Part shown: piece by piece, positions 22,213 to 33,810 of the stretch | How positions within the stretch are numbered: position 1 is the stretch's first letter | How the letters are laid out: the number at the start of each line of letters is the position of its first letter | Source: Limnanthes douglasii subsp. nivea | Lineage: Eukaryota > Streptophyta > Magnoliopsida > Brassicales > Limnanthaceae | Reading direction: 5' to 3' | Assembly: GCA_036936605.1 (NCBI GenBank) | Contig: JAUPFV010000002.1 | Span: forward strand, 339,204,654-339,268,653 | DNA length: 64,000 nt | Notes under the pieces: generated by a model | Told to the model about the DNA's origin: nothing | The model's database searches: none | Seen by the model: only the letters and a program-made list of their open reading frames with translations | Position numbers and translations under genes: made by a program

Positions 22213-23039
22213 CATATATATATATATATATATATAATTAAAATTTATAGTTATAGGCGACAATATCCATTAATTATCAAATTTGAGTATCAAATTTAAA
22301 ACAAAACTATTATAAAAAAAATCAAATCGAACCAAACATCATAGGTAATGATAGAAAAATGTTCATCTTGTTCATACATAATATCAAAAAATGCTAGACT
22401 TACTTACAGATTTTAAGCGAACAAGTTGCTATACATTTTCATAGGTCATGTTAAAATGTTTATTTTGTTTGGATGATCTGTGTGAATCATCATTACATAC
22501 TTATACTTAAAAAGGTAGGATTTATAACGCTCTAAAAACTATACAAAACAACAAGTTATATTCATTAAATTGTAGATCCACTACTTATCAACCATTTACA
22601 AGTTAAAAAAAATTAAAACGATAAATGTTTTGAATTTTGAATTTTTCAAACGTTCAAAGTCAAATAACGATTTGAAATTTAAGAAGAAAAAGATGTTTGA
22701 GAATTTTTTAGAATTTAAAAAGAAAAAAACGAAATTTTTTGTTGAAAAATGTTTATATATATTTTTAAAATGATAAAATGATAGATTTTCGCATGAATAA
22801 AATATAAAAAATTAAAAAATTAAAAAATTAAAATAAAATAATTAACCATGAAAACTAAATGGGAGAATGACATACTCTAAAAGTAAAAAATATTATCATT
22901 TTTTTAATATAATCCTTTATAAGTTAGATGTTGATATATTAATTGTATATTTTACCCAAATTCACTAACGTCTTTAAAAAAATTAAAACAACTCTTACAT
23001 ATTTAACTAGGTAAAAGAATTATATCTTTTAAAACAATA

Positions 23040-23516
23040 TAGTGCAAATAAAATTATTCAAAGGAAAGTGAGATTCCATAAAATCTCTTGATAAAATATA
23101 AATCACTCACTCAATCAAACAATTAAAATTTATGTTGACCAAGAAAATTTAACAAGATCATTATCGCAAGTCAATCTCTATTCTTTCACTTAAATTTTTT
23201 CTATCTTGAAAGATATAACTATCTTAATTTTTTTTTCAAAGTCAATACCACAATCCTTTATTTATATTTTCTTATGAATTATCTAGATTGGAGTTTTTCT
23301 AGACATTTCTACACCTTACTACAAAATAATTTATTATTTAATAGCTTTTAAAGATTTTTACAACCTATCATAAGATTAAGTATTTATTTTCTACCATCCA
23401 CTACAAGATTAAATATTTATTTAGTAGTTTTTACAAAGTGTTTAGTTTATGATTCTTCTTAGATATGTTTTTTTATTGGACTTATATATTTAATATATCA
23501 AGTTTGTGATCCAACA
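23040..23516 (-). repeat. Probable 3' LTR of the copia remnant at 23517-24700
   Basis: On the minus strand a purine-rich run (agagggggtg) after the last pol residues leads into TGTTGGATCACAAACTTG, a typical LTR start. The far end is not certain because no second LTR is present. Confidence 0.45.
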
Positions 23517-24700
23517 CCCCCTCTTAAACTTGATTCTATGACATTTAGTAAGTTCCTTAATCTTTTGAAGTCTTTCCTATTCTGTGGCCTTGTGAAAATA
23601 TGGGGAGAATGACCTTGTGTCTTCACATATTCAGCTTGCACATATTTTATTGTAATATATTCCATTATATAATGACAGTGAACATTAATATGCTTACTTT
23701 GATCATGAAATTCTATTTTAATGTCTAACTTAATATAGAGTTAAACCTTAGTTGGCTCTTTTTGTGTTAAACCTATATCATTCAATATATTTCTAAGCTA
23801 AATTTCACTACTAACACATGTAGTAGCATAAACATGTTATGCTTGACAAGTGAACAATGTTATGATCGGTTGTTTCTTTTATATCTATGTGAAAGTAATA
23901 CTTTCCATGAAATATACAAATCCAGTAGTATTGTTTCGAATATTTATGTCTTCACCTCAATCACTATCACTATAAAAACAGGATTTTAATTATTGGAAAC
24001 TGAATACAACAAGCCAAACTCAATTGTATCTTTCAGATATTGAAATGAGTTGTTATTGAACATTTTATATAATGACTAACCAATCCAACTACATGAAATA
24101 TATGAGGTCTTGTGCAAGTTAGATAACATAGACTTTCCACCAAACCTTTGAAGAATATTTGATCTACACTTTCACCTTCTTTGTGTTTGGATATACTGAT
24201 TCCAAATTCCATGAGTGTTCTTATCGACTTATAATTCTCTATTTTGAACTTCTCCAATATTTGTTTTGCATAGATTACTTGTGAGATGAAAATTCCATCA
24301 TTTTGTTGCTTAACTCCAATGCCAAGGTAATACGCAATGAGCCCCATGTCTGTCATCTTGAATTTCTACATCATCACTTTCTTCAATTGATTGAACATAA
24401 TTTGGCTGCTTCTGGTGAAGATAAAATCGTCCACGTAGAGATACGCAATCAAAATATCTCCATATTTGATCTTTGTATATAAAACATGCTCGTATGAATA
24501 TTTTTTGAAGTCATTCTCTCGAAAATACTTACCATATATACTGTTTCGTCCCCTTTATGATTGTGTTAACCCATAAAGAGATTTTTTAGTTTCAACATCT
24601 TATCTTCATGACCTTTGACATCGTAGCCTAATGGTTGTTGAATGTAGAATTATTTTTCAAGAGCACAATTTAGAAATACATCCATTTGTTGTATTTTGCA
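23517..24700 (-). pseudogene. Degenerate Ty1/copia RT-RNase H, 5' truncated
   Basis: From about 24690 down: QPLGYDVKGHEDKMLKLKKS, then LYVDDFIFT (palm), then MTDMGLIAYYLGIGVKQQND at 24356-24033, a well conserved RT block. RNase H and the C-terminus follow with RNILNDIGLTQKEPTK, KHINVHCHYI, HIFTRP and LRNLLNVIESSLRGG, the standard copia end. Stops interrupt it. The N-terminal half of RT, integrase, protease and gag are missing. The break near 24700 abuts a different copia sequence. Confidence 0.85.
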
Positions 24701-25069
24701 TTTGTTTTTACACTCCAACAAATAAAAGAAACCCAGTTCGATCAAAAAATTAAGCGCAATAAAATTTGAAGCTTTAGCCCACGTATCATTCAGCAAACCG
24801 CTTCGAATCAGATGATCGACACCATATATTCAGCTCAACCTCTACCCATTCGGCTCAGGTCTTGGGCCAAGTAGAAAAAAACCATAATATATTCACCCAA
24901 ACTCATGTATAGGTTCTACCAAACGTCTTTGCACTCACCACTTAGCCACAATTATGTCTTGAGATAATCCTAACAGTTCCTACCTATACATGTTTTTGGA
25001 TGATCTATTGTTGGCCCATGTCTTCATCCGACAAACCTCTGCTGACAAGTTACTTCTAGTCTACACCTA
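24701..25069 (-). repeat. Possible 3' LTR of copia family copy A
   Basis: On the minus strand a purine-rich ctagatggagag precedes TGTTAGGTGTAGACTAG at about 25069, where an LTR would begin after the copy A coding remnant. Copy B diverges from A exactly here. The other end near 24700 is inferred from the start of the next copia remnant. Confidence 0.4.
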
Positions 25070-27400
25070 ACAACTCTCCATCTAGGATTATAGTAACTCC
25101 AACATTCATTGCCCCCAATGTCTTACTCTTTTGAGACCCGCTCATTTGCATATCAGACTTGAACAAGTCTCATACAGTTCGTGAGATTTACAGAAATACC
25201 TCATAGCATCTAAAAGATTTTCTTCACCTACTCCCTATCATTATGTCTCAGATGAAGTGCAACTTAATATCTACAAGTTTATTTCACTCATAGAACTTCA
25301 TATTTTTCATTAAATAAAAGGCATTAGTGTTATTACTAAATATAACCACATCTTACTCCACACAAGTTAGTTCATAAAACAATATCTTCAACCATCTACT
25401 CTCCAAGGAACGACCTTATGTATACAAAACATCCAGTTAACCACTCCTCCAAGCAGAGTAAAGAAATAACCTAAACTATACTTTATTGTGTCAATACAAC
25501 CTGCATAATCAGGGTCCACATACTTTGTCAACACTAAATCGGTTGTCTTTCTGATTTATAATCATAAAACAACCGAACTCTTCAAGTATCGTATCAACCA
25601 TTTGAGTGCATGCTATTGCGGCTTCTCTGGATTAGACATGGATTTGCTCAAAACACTTACGGTATAGGAAATATCAGGTCTCATGCAAATCCTATCATGT
25701 ATAATGTTATGAATAACATTCACATAAGGTATCTCTAGCATATACATCTTACCTGGAGTTTCAGTTGCTGCTTGAGTGACATTAAGTTCGAATTGAGCAC
25801 CAATGAGAGTTCCAACCGCTTTGGTTTCAGACACTCTTAGGATCTTATGTATATATTATTGTTAAAATAAGAATAAATACCCATTCGGCATGTTCATCCT
25901 GATATCAACACCAAGTACCTCGTAGACTCTCCCATATCATACATCTGAAACTCTCATTTCAGCTAACTCATCATCATTTTAATCGAGTTTCTATCTCTTC
26001 CAGCTACTAGTATGTCATTAACATAAAGCAACAATATGACTTGTCTCTCCATGCGTGTTTCTGTTACTAATAGAAAAAATTGTAACAAAAGTTACAGAGA
26101 TGCTTGATGAATCTCATAAAAGAATCAAATTTTCTACATTGCCTCAACTAACTCTTTCAGCCTATAAATGAGTCTCTTGAACACACGACACCTTCTTTTC
26201 TTTGTTCAAAACTTTTGTCTAACACATGTACATTTTCTTTTTAATTCACCCTTCAAGAAGGTAGTAACAATATCCATTTGAACTAGCTCAAGATAAAATC
26301 TAGCAATAATTGACAGTAGAAACCTGGTTGAGGGTTGTTTCACAACCGAAAAAAATATCCCATTAAAATAAACACCTTGTTATTATATGGGTAGCTCAAC
26401 ACCAAGTATACCTGGCTTATTCTTGAATATCCATTTAATCTGACCTTTCGGCTGCTTTACAAGAATCAAAGTGTTCATCTTCTTGAAAGATCTTAGTGCT
26501 TCCCATGGTTGTAAGCTATTTATCTCTATCACTACTCTTAATCTTATCGCGATAGATTTCGGGTTCAAGAATATCTCCTCACTTTTCAATAAATAAAGCA
26601 TAACCAATTACATTAACAAAACCATAATTTTTGCGGCTTTTTGCTTGCTCTATGTACTTTAGTAAATAAAAAACAACACATATTCAAGCAAAATATAAAA
26701 TTTTAGTTTTTTTCAATATTTTTATACAAATTTATTTACGAAAGTGAACATACTATTTTTAAATTTAAAAGAAACCAAACAATCTAAAATTTAAATAAAA
26801 TTTTTATTTTTAATACAACTATAACAATTATTTTAACAATCTTTAAAAAAAAATGCAAATCTTAAAAACAGTATAATTATACATATTTCGATTTAGGAAA
26901 CCAAAATTAGATGTTTCGGTACAATTTATTTCAAAAATACAACTAATGTTGCTATGTTGGGTAGAAATTTTTTTAATGGTAGAAACATTGATTTCGAGTT
27001 TACAAATGGAAATTTAGTGGGTTTTCGAAAAACATATCATCTCCATTTTATACGAAAATAAGTCCATTTCAGTAAAAAAAAACTCTACCTCATAAATTCT
27101 AAATATATAAAGATATACAAGTCATAATAATGAAATTAAAACGGATTAAAACCACTCAGAGTTAAAAAACATAGATATTTTGAAAATTTGGATAGAAATT
27201 TAAAATTCAAATTCAAAGCTGTAAATTAAAAAACTATATATATATATATTGAGTTAACTCACAATTTATTCTTAAATTTGTAAAATATTTTTGAAACTAG
27301 ATTTGTGTTGTTAAAACTTTAGAGGTTCGACTCAAACACATTAATTTATATATTTTATCTATGTATAAGAACCTATACTCTTTTTGGTCTCTATGTTTTT
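25070..27400 (-). mobile_element. Copia-family remnant, copy A
   Basis: From 26607 down, RT starts with EEIFLNPKSIAIRLRVVIE...WEALRSFKKMNTLILVKQPK...WIFKNKPGI. QMDIVTTFLKGEL (near 26270), LLLYVNDILVAGRDRNSI (near 26020) and IPYVNVIHNIIHDRICMRPD (25834-25613) follow. About 0.75 kb of AT-rich flank (26640-27400) is shared with copies B (35350-36170) and C (63190-63895). Multiple stops make it inactive; integrase, protease and gag are absent from all three copies. Confidence 0.82.
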
Positions 27401-27854
27401 TAATAATACAAAACCCTAGCCGTTTTTATCTTTCTTTCTTTTATCAAAACCATTTTTCATAAAAATATTATAAAAATACAATAATAATTTATATTTTTGG
27501 AGGTATACAAAAATACCAATTTAAAATAACAAATAAAACTCCGATGATTAACCAGTTTGAAATTATATAAAAGCAGAATATAACATATTTATCATGGTTT
27601 ATTATTTTTTTTAGAATATAATTTTTCGTACCATTTTCGGTATAAATAATAGAGTGCAGCTTTTCATGTTTTGTTGTATAAATTTCGAATTCATATTATA
27701 AAACATTGAATTTTTTTTGTTAACAACGTATTATCATACTTATTTTTTATATAATTTGAAAAATAAAAAATAGATATATAATGAATAAATGAACAACGAG
27801 TTTTGGAATGACCTAGTTTCTTTGCTTTAACTAAGGTAGAATGGAAGTTTGTTT

Positions 27855-27871
27855 AAGAATATTTAGAACTT
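27855..27871. repeat. LINE1 target-site duplication, left (17 bp)
   Basis: aagaatatttagaactt here and aagaatgtttagaactt at 30868-30884, one mismatch in 17. Confidence 0.85.
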
Positions 27872-28369
27872 TTTTTAGTATAAAAGGAAATATTATTAAA
27901 TGAAACTATAAAATACAGAGAGAGAAGACACCAAACCAAAATTTTGGCCCTTTACCAAGACTAAAACAATTGAATTGCTATTCTAAGTTACAACAAAATT
28001 TTAGACCAAATTTTCATCCTTTACATAATCATCAAACGGTCTTCAGCAACTTGAAATTATGGAGCCGAAAGCTTGAAACTTCGAACAGATGAACCCAAAA
28101 GCTTTTTACAAGAAATTCTTTAACAAGACATTAAAAGCTAGGATCCAGAGAGCCAGAGGGCTTAACAAGCCTACCAAATGTTTGATAGAAGGATTCTAAT
28201 TAAGAATAAAGGAAAATATCTCTGAAAAGTAGTCTAACAAAGACATGGCAAGGAACTATAAGAGCTACAAAGAAGAGGCGCCAAACTAACAATGAAAAAT
28301 TGGATCCCTATAATTAAAGTTAACACTCACATGAAGATTCAAAGCTGAGTAAATTTACATACTCATGAG

Positions 28370-29155
28370 TTATGAACTAAAACTCATCAAAAGATTCTCA
28401 TCCACCATATAAATTCGAAGGGTAATTTGAGGTTGAGAAGCAGATGAGCAGAGAGCTCGCAAGAAGGATGCTGATTTAGAAGCAAGAAGAAGGCTTTTGA
28501 AGGAGCAATAGTGAACTCGAAGGCAAGAAGCAATCGAAAAAATGTTGGAAGACAAGAAATAACTGGTCACAGATTGAGACAAATTATAACGAGTGTAGGC
28601 TCTGCATCAGCGATGGGCTAAGCTTGAATCTCCTTTTATCTTGAAGATTTGAAGACCTCATGTAGAGCTCTAGCTTCTGATTTGATTGAAGAGATTTTGC
28701 TGTAAATGTTTCTATAGCCATGAAGGATGGCACCCTGGCTGTCACAAATTAGTATAGCTTCGATGGATTTGCCAGAAGAAAGATAACACGTATCAGAGTT
28801 GAGCTTGTATCTGCCAGATATTGGAGAAATCCAAAGGAGATGAGAGATTTTCTTCTTCATCTTAAGATGGTTGAAACAACCCAAGGTATTTGCAGCCCCT
28901 TCAATATTTTTTCCAGTGCTTATGGTTGGGCAGATTATAGTGATCCAAGCTAGAAATTATGTTCATTATGTATTTCATTAATGATATTGCTGAGAAAGAG
29001 TCACCATTGATCTTGAATTTATTAATTTATTTCCAAATGACCCAGTTAATAATAGCTGGTAGGATAGCCTTGATGTGAACCTTGTTAAGAGAAGACCATA
29101 ACCAACCGCAAATCATGTGTTTTGGAGTCATGAATTTGCTAATTTCAACTTTGAG
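28370..29155 (-). pseudogene. LINE1 ORF2 C-terminal tail with RNase H-like domain
   Basis: From 29150 down: ICGWLWSSLNKVHIKAILPA...NWVIWK, matching LINE2 (WIWSTNYKVHIRTIVHS...RTIWKEIN at 47330-47420). An RNase H-like domain follows at 28884-28636: YKLNSDTCYLSSGKSIEAIL, then SSIKSEARALHEVF, carrying the expected Asp and Glu. The last part, 28582-28370, ends in SVTSYFLSSNIFSIA. In plant L1 elements this domain follows RT and is thought to assist cDNA synthesis. Stops and frameshifts are present. Confidence 0.75.
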
Positions 29156-29330
29156 AATATTTCATTATTTTGTTGATGTAGCAATGTGTCTAAGGATATT
29201 GCAGAGCTCGATTATGTTTCTTTTTTGGAATTGAGCGTAAACAGAGGTTACATATAATGCTTTGTAAATAATAGAATGCTTGATATTAGTATGAATACAC
29301 TGGATATTATCAACTCCACGTAAGAGGCTC
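29156..29330 (-). pseudogene. LINE1 endonuclease fragment
   Basis: The minus strand reads TSVYAQFQKRNIIELCNILR, matching the LINE2 endonuclease block TIYVKCQRNNRMELWNSLRE at 44370-44410. It stops abruptly near 29160 and joins post-RT sequence, marking the deletion point. Confidence 0.65.
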
Positions 29331-30690
29331 TTAAAGGAATATCGTTTTGACCTTTGTAAACAGCAGGGACTTAATGACTAAAGGTTTAGCTTTCTTGATA
29401 TTTCTGGCTTGTTTCAGTTTCTTATTCATGAGTTTTTGGAAGCTCGTATCCACCTTTTTTCTCTTAAGAATATGAGTAGTTGGAAGGTTTCCAATATTAT
29501 CTTTGTTAGGAGTCTGATTGCCAAAAGAAAGGGTTTCAAAATTCACTGAGGGAGTAAGGTTATAGTCAAACTTTAGGCACTTGATAGCTTCAATGACTTC
29601 TTCATTTACACTAGAGTTTTCATCTCTACTAATATGTTGAGTTTCTTTGTTTTTATCAGAACCTTTTCCTTATGATACACTTTTCTCAGAATTGTTGTTG
29701 ACAGATTTGGTCAAGTGAATAGAGGAAACTTTCCTGATTTGATTATTTTCCTCGTTCATGCTAGTTTCTTCTTGGTTAAAAATTATTTTCTTATTTAGGC
29801 ATAATTATAATTGATTTGTTTTTTTGTGACTTTTTAGTTGGTGATTCAGGATCTTTGGGAGATTTGATATCAGATAGTTTCTCTTCCGTAACTTTCTGAG
29901 TTTCTGATGAAAGCTTCTAACAATTTTCTTGACTGTGGCCTATGTGATTACAGTGATGACAATAATATGAGATGTTCTTATATCCAAGCTCAAGACAGCA
30001 GCCCCATTATCTCCAAAACCAACCCGGATTCTATCTTGTATTTTCTTGACAATGTCCATCTCTATCCAAATATAGCATACATTATATAGGGCTCTATTGT
30101 TCTCAGGGATCCATGTTATAATACGCTGCCTATTGTTGCATCAATTGATAGAATTATGACTTCATTGAATATATATTTTAGAACTTTTGATATTCATAAC
30201 CAAACAACGGTAATACAACTCTCTATTTTTGGATTGAAGGATGAGTCCATTTGAGAACTCGCATCACAGATTGGCTTATGGTTCAGACACTTCTGGTCCG
30301 CAGTTTACAAAGGTTTTCTTTGAGAGAGAATTCCACGAGGAGGTGGTATGCATCCCAGGTAGACACACTGTAATCTCCAGAAAACCTACGAATTGATTTA
30401 ACATAGGTTTCTTGGTAATACCTTTAGTAAATTTTATAATTAATGTGAATTTTGATGAAACGGTGAGAAAATATTTATCTTTCTTTGAAAATTGCATTGA
30501 GATGTGGTCTTGTTTGTATTGGATTTCAGAAGGCATATATTCATTGTTATTGAATGCAGGTTTGAGTAATTCTGCATATGACTTGACTTTGTTTTGTATT
30601 ATTGTTGTTGATTTCTTTTGCAGGTTGAGAGTAGGAAAGTCAGAGTCCAGCAATATTTTGTATTATTTATTTTTCATAATGGAGCAAAGC
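29331..30690 (-). pseudogene. LINE1 ORF1 (gag-like RNA-binding protein), degenerate
   Basis: The N-terminal part (30653-30276) includes KVKSYAELLKPAFNNNEYMP and FLEITVCLPGM, in the layout of the plant LINE/DUF4283 ORF1 domain. Further on lies a zinc knuckle, YYCHHCNHIGHSQENC (C-x2-C-x4-H-x4-C, about 29921-29972). The C-terminus, FQKLMNKKLKQARNIKKAKP (29546-29331 ORF), aligns with the LINE2 ORF1 end (FQKVLQKKLKEARGKKKANN). The protein would coat the element RNA. Stops break the frame between these blocks. Confidence 0.78.
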
Positions 30691-31159
30691 AGATCATATA
30701 CTGGAGGGAGATGTTTTGAGAGACGTCAAGGATTGGATCAGTAATGGCAGGAAGATGAAGAGGATATAAAGAAGTATGCATTCATTAATGGATATTCAAT
30801 GAGGATAAGGAGCAGAGCCTTCTTGGAGATCAAGAAGGGGTTTCTTAAGGAAGACTAAATCCATCCTAAGAATGTTTAGAACTTGAAACATATGCATTAT
30901 ATAATCTCAATATTAATGCAAAAAAAACAATGCACAAAACCAAAACGCGTCACATTACACATTTTAGTGTGTAATTAATTAATTACAAAACTATATAAAT
31001 TAATATATATAAAGTTCATACAAAATTTACACCAAACTGGGAGAAAGTAATATATAAAGTCTGTACAAAATTTATACTAAATTTGCACAATATCATCAAC
31101 CACATCCGCACCAAACTCATGCAGATTTTCTTAAAACCATCTATCTTTTAATAATTAGT

Positions 31160-32100
31160 AAGTAGTTTCTTAATACTTTTTATCACATATATCGTATTTA
31201 TTTTTTATGGACCTGCTCATAGTATACATATATTGGAGGTTTCAAACCTCCTTTCATTTAATAATAAAATAATTAAACAATAATCAATCAAAATAAAAAG
31301 AAACAATAAAATAAACAACTATTACGACAGATCCACTTCTTCTTCTTGGTTCGAAGATAAATCTGCTGGTCAAGTTGTGTGAAAGATAAGATAAAATAAA
31401 ATAAATACGATAGATCAAATGTTAAATTTAATTAATATTACAATGAAAATAAAACTAATAAAATTATAATTATATTTCTCTCACGGATTAAAACTGTGAT
31501 TGCTAACATTATACAAATCACACCCGTAATATAAGAAATTTGGATAAAATTATTTTTACTACCCAACCAACTGACGGTAAATAATTAGTCTTTTATGCCT
31601 TTTAATTTATAGACATTGTAATTAACTTTTGTCCTCACTTAAACTATATCATTTTTTCAAGCTCGATTTATGTTTTTTCATATGTTTATATGAAGGTTTG
31701 GAAAGGAATTTTGGAAAGGAAAAATGCGCATCCATACAATCAAATCTTCTTGTTTACTCTTCTGTGATAAATAAGATAAACAAAATTTTTATAATATAAT
31801 TTTATTTAATTTTTTTATCCAAATAAAAACTTAAAATATATTACCGATATAAATGGATTTAGTTTTGCGCCCCAACTTTTTTTTTTAATTCTAAAATTTT
31901 GGATATACATCTCATCCGAATTTATGGCCTTTTTCACTCTGCCACACACTACATAGTGTGTAATCACTTTCAAAGTATCCTTTCCCCGGTCGAATTGATA
32001 TGCATAGCTAAACAAACTCCACCCTATCATACGGTAAGCAAAATTTTACGATCGATTTTTTTCTTCCGGATTGGATCTTACAAGTCTTGTTCAAGCTTAT
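31160..32100. repeat. Segmental duplication, left copy
   Basis: Matches 32940-33800 at moderate identity in the same order: ggaggtttcaaacc...taattaaacaat, cagatccac, ctctcacgaattaaaac, atttatagacattgtaatta, cacaatcaaatcctcttgttt and ttttcactc. A short minus-strand frame (32030-31815, TYQFD-like then WGAKLNPFISVIYF) pairs with one in the right copy (33777-33499, KTYQFDC...GAKLDPSIQIIYF). I recognise no family. Confidence 0.65.
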
Positions 32101-32189
32101 AATGTCAGACTTTTTACCTGTTTGTCACTTAGATATTTTATACACCTAAATTTATTAAGAAATCTATTATAAATTACCTATTAGTAATT

Positions 32190-32300
32190 AGTAAGTAATG
32201 GTTTAATATATATTGAAAAGATTCCGGCTCGTAGTATACATTTATAAGAGGTTTCAGATCTATTTTCATCTAATATAAAATAATTAAACAATATTTATCC
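32190..32300. repeat. Third, partial copy of the duplication start
   Basis: ggctcgtagtatacatttat...gaggtttcag...aaaataattaaacaat matches 31190-31280 and 32985-33034. The adjacent acaaaatttgtacc / atttgcacaatatc motif (32440-32570) also recurs at 31015-31130. Confidence 0.6.
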
Positions 32301-32677
32301 AAATTCAACAATTTTTTTTAATATAAATTTAAAATCACACCAAAGGTTACAAAATTTATCTATTGATCTTTAAATATACTGAATGTCAAGATCCAATACA
32401 ATGTTGAGAGATTAATAATTAATATATATATATATATATATAGTTCGCACTAAATTTACACCAAATTTGTGGAAAATTAATATATACATAAGTTCGTACA
32501 AAATTTGTACCAGATTTGCACAATATCCTCAACCATTTTTGTATCAATTTCGTACAAAACGTGCGACTTTCAAAAAAACATATCGGTAGTTATCATTTAT
32601 TAATTTAGGGTAAAAATATTATAGGTCTTTCATGTTTGCCACTTGTAACACATCAATTTCTATTTTTTATCTCTGTA

Positions 32678-32855
32678 ATAAACCGATCTCCTACGTTTTA
32701 AAAACGTAACAAACATATCCTTTTTTGAAAATGCCAAAGACTTGTTTATTACAAATTGTAAATGCGAGGGATCTGTTTATTACAGATATGAGGGACCAGT
32801 TTATTACAAAAAAGATCTATTTGTTACGTTTTTAAAACGTGGGGACCTGTTTATA
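32678..32855. repeat. Small foldback (inverted repeat) element
   Basis: The left arm at 32678-32714, around ctacgttttaaaaacgtaac, is the imperfect reverse complement of the right arm at 32819-32855, around gttacgtttttaaaacgtgg. The 100-base loop carries several gagggaccagtttattac-like motifs. No clear target duplication seen. Confidence 0.65.
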
Positions 32856-32939
32856 CAAAAGTAAAAAAAGAAGACTAAAGTGAGACAATTGACAAACATA
32901 AAGAAACTGTCATGTTTTTCACTCTACTAATTTATAAAT

Positions 32940-33800
32940 AACGCGTTTAATATATATATATATGATACACATATATGATACTTATTTTTTAGCTCGTATG
33001 GAAGGTTTCATATACCGTTTCACCTAATTAAACAATAATTGATCAAATTAAAAAAAAGTTGCACAACTATTAACTAATTAATCAGCAGATCCATATCTCT
33101 TTATTTGGTTTCATGATAGATATGCAGGATTATCAAATTGTGTGCAAGATAAAAAAAAACAATAAGGTGAGATGTTAAATTTAAAATGAAATATTACAAT
33201 TAAAATAAAACCAATAAAATCGAAATTACATCCCTCTCACGAATTAAAACGATCATTGTAAGGACCCTTGCCAACATTGAACAAATCACAACACTCTTGA
33301 TATAAATAATTTCGATAAAATTATTTTTACCATCAAACCAATTAATCGTAGAAATATTTAGTTCTTTTTTTATAAAATTTATAGACATTGTAATTATTTT
33401 TTACATTCACTTGAACTATTCCGCTTTTTTTAAGCTTGATTTCTATTTTAAATATAATTTTCTAAAGGTTTCGAAATGAGAAATACACATCCACACAATC
33501 AAATCCTCTTGTTTGCATAAACTATGACAAATAAGGTAAACAAAACTAGTGATAATATAATGTTGTTCAGCATTTTTATTATAATAAAATTGTCAAAGTA
33601 TATTATTTGTATAGATGGATCTAGCTTTGCACCTATAATTATTTTTTCCATTTGAACGGTTTTGGGATATACATCGCATACGAATTTATGGACTTTTTCA
33701 CTCGCCCATGCTATTTCGTGTTTATTCACTTTCAAAGTTTCATTTCTGCAATCGAATTGATATGTTTTGTTAATCACATTCCACGTTATTATGCCACAAT
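32940..33800. repeat. Segmental duplication, right copy
   Basis: Partner of 31160-32100. The minus-strand frame at 33777-33499 is open for 92 codons, and a second at 33388-33200 reads MSINFIKKELNISTINWFDG; the left copy keeps only traces of the latter. Confidence 0.65.
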
Positions 33801-33810
33801 GAACAAGACT

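Larger units (their letters stand above)
27872..30867 (-). mobile_element. LINE1: L1-type retrotransposon with reverse transcriptase deleted
   Basis: Bounded by the 17-bp duplication, with the short A-tail seen as a T run at 27872-27876. On the minus strand it holds ORF1 (30.69-29.33 kb), a scrap of endonuclease (29.33-29.16 kb) and then directly the post-RT tail with RNase H (29.15-28.37 kb). The RT domain and most of the endonuclease are absent. At 2996 bp it is about half the size of LINE2 (about 6.0 kb), yet both ends are present, so the loss is internal and not the usual 5' truncation. Confidence 0.85.
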
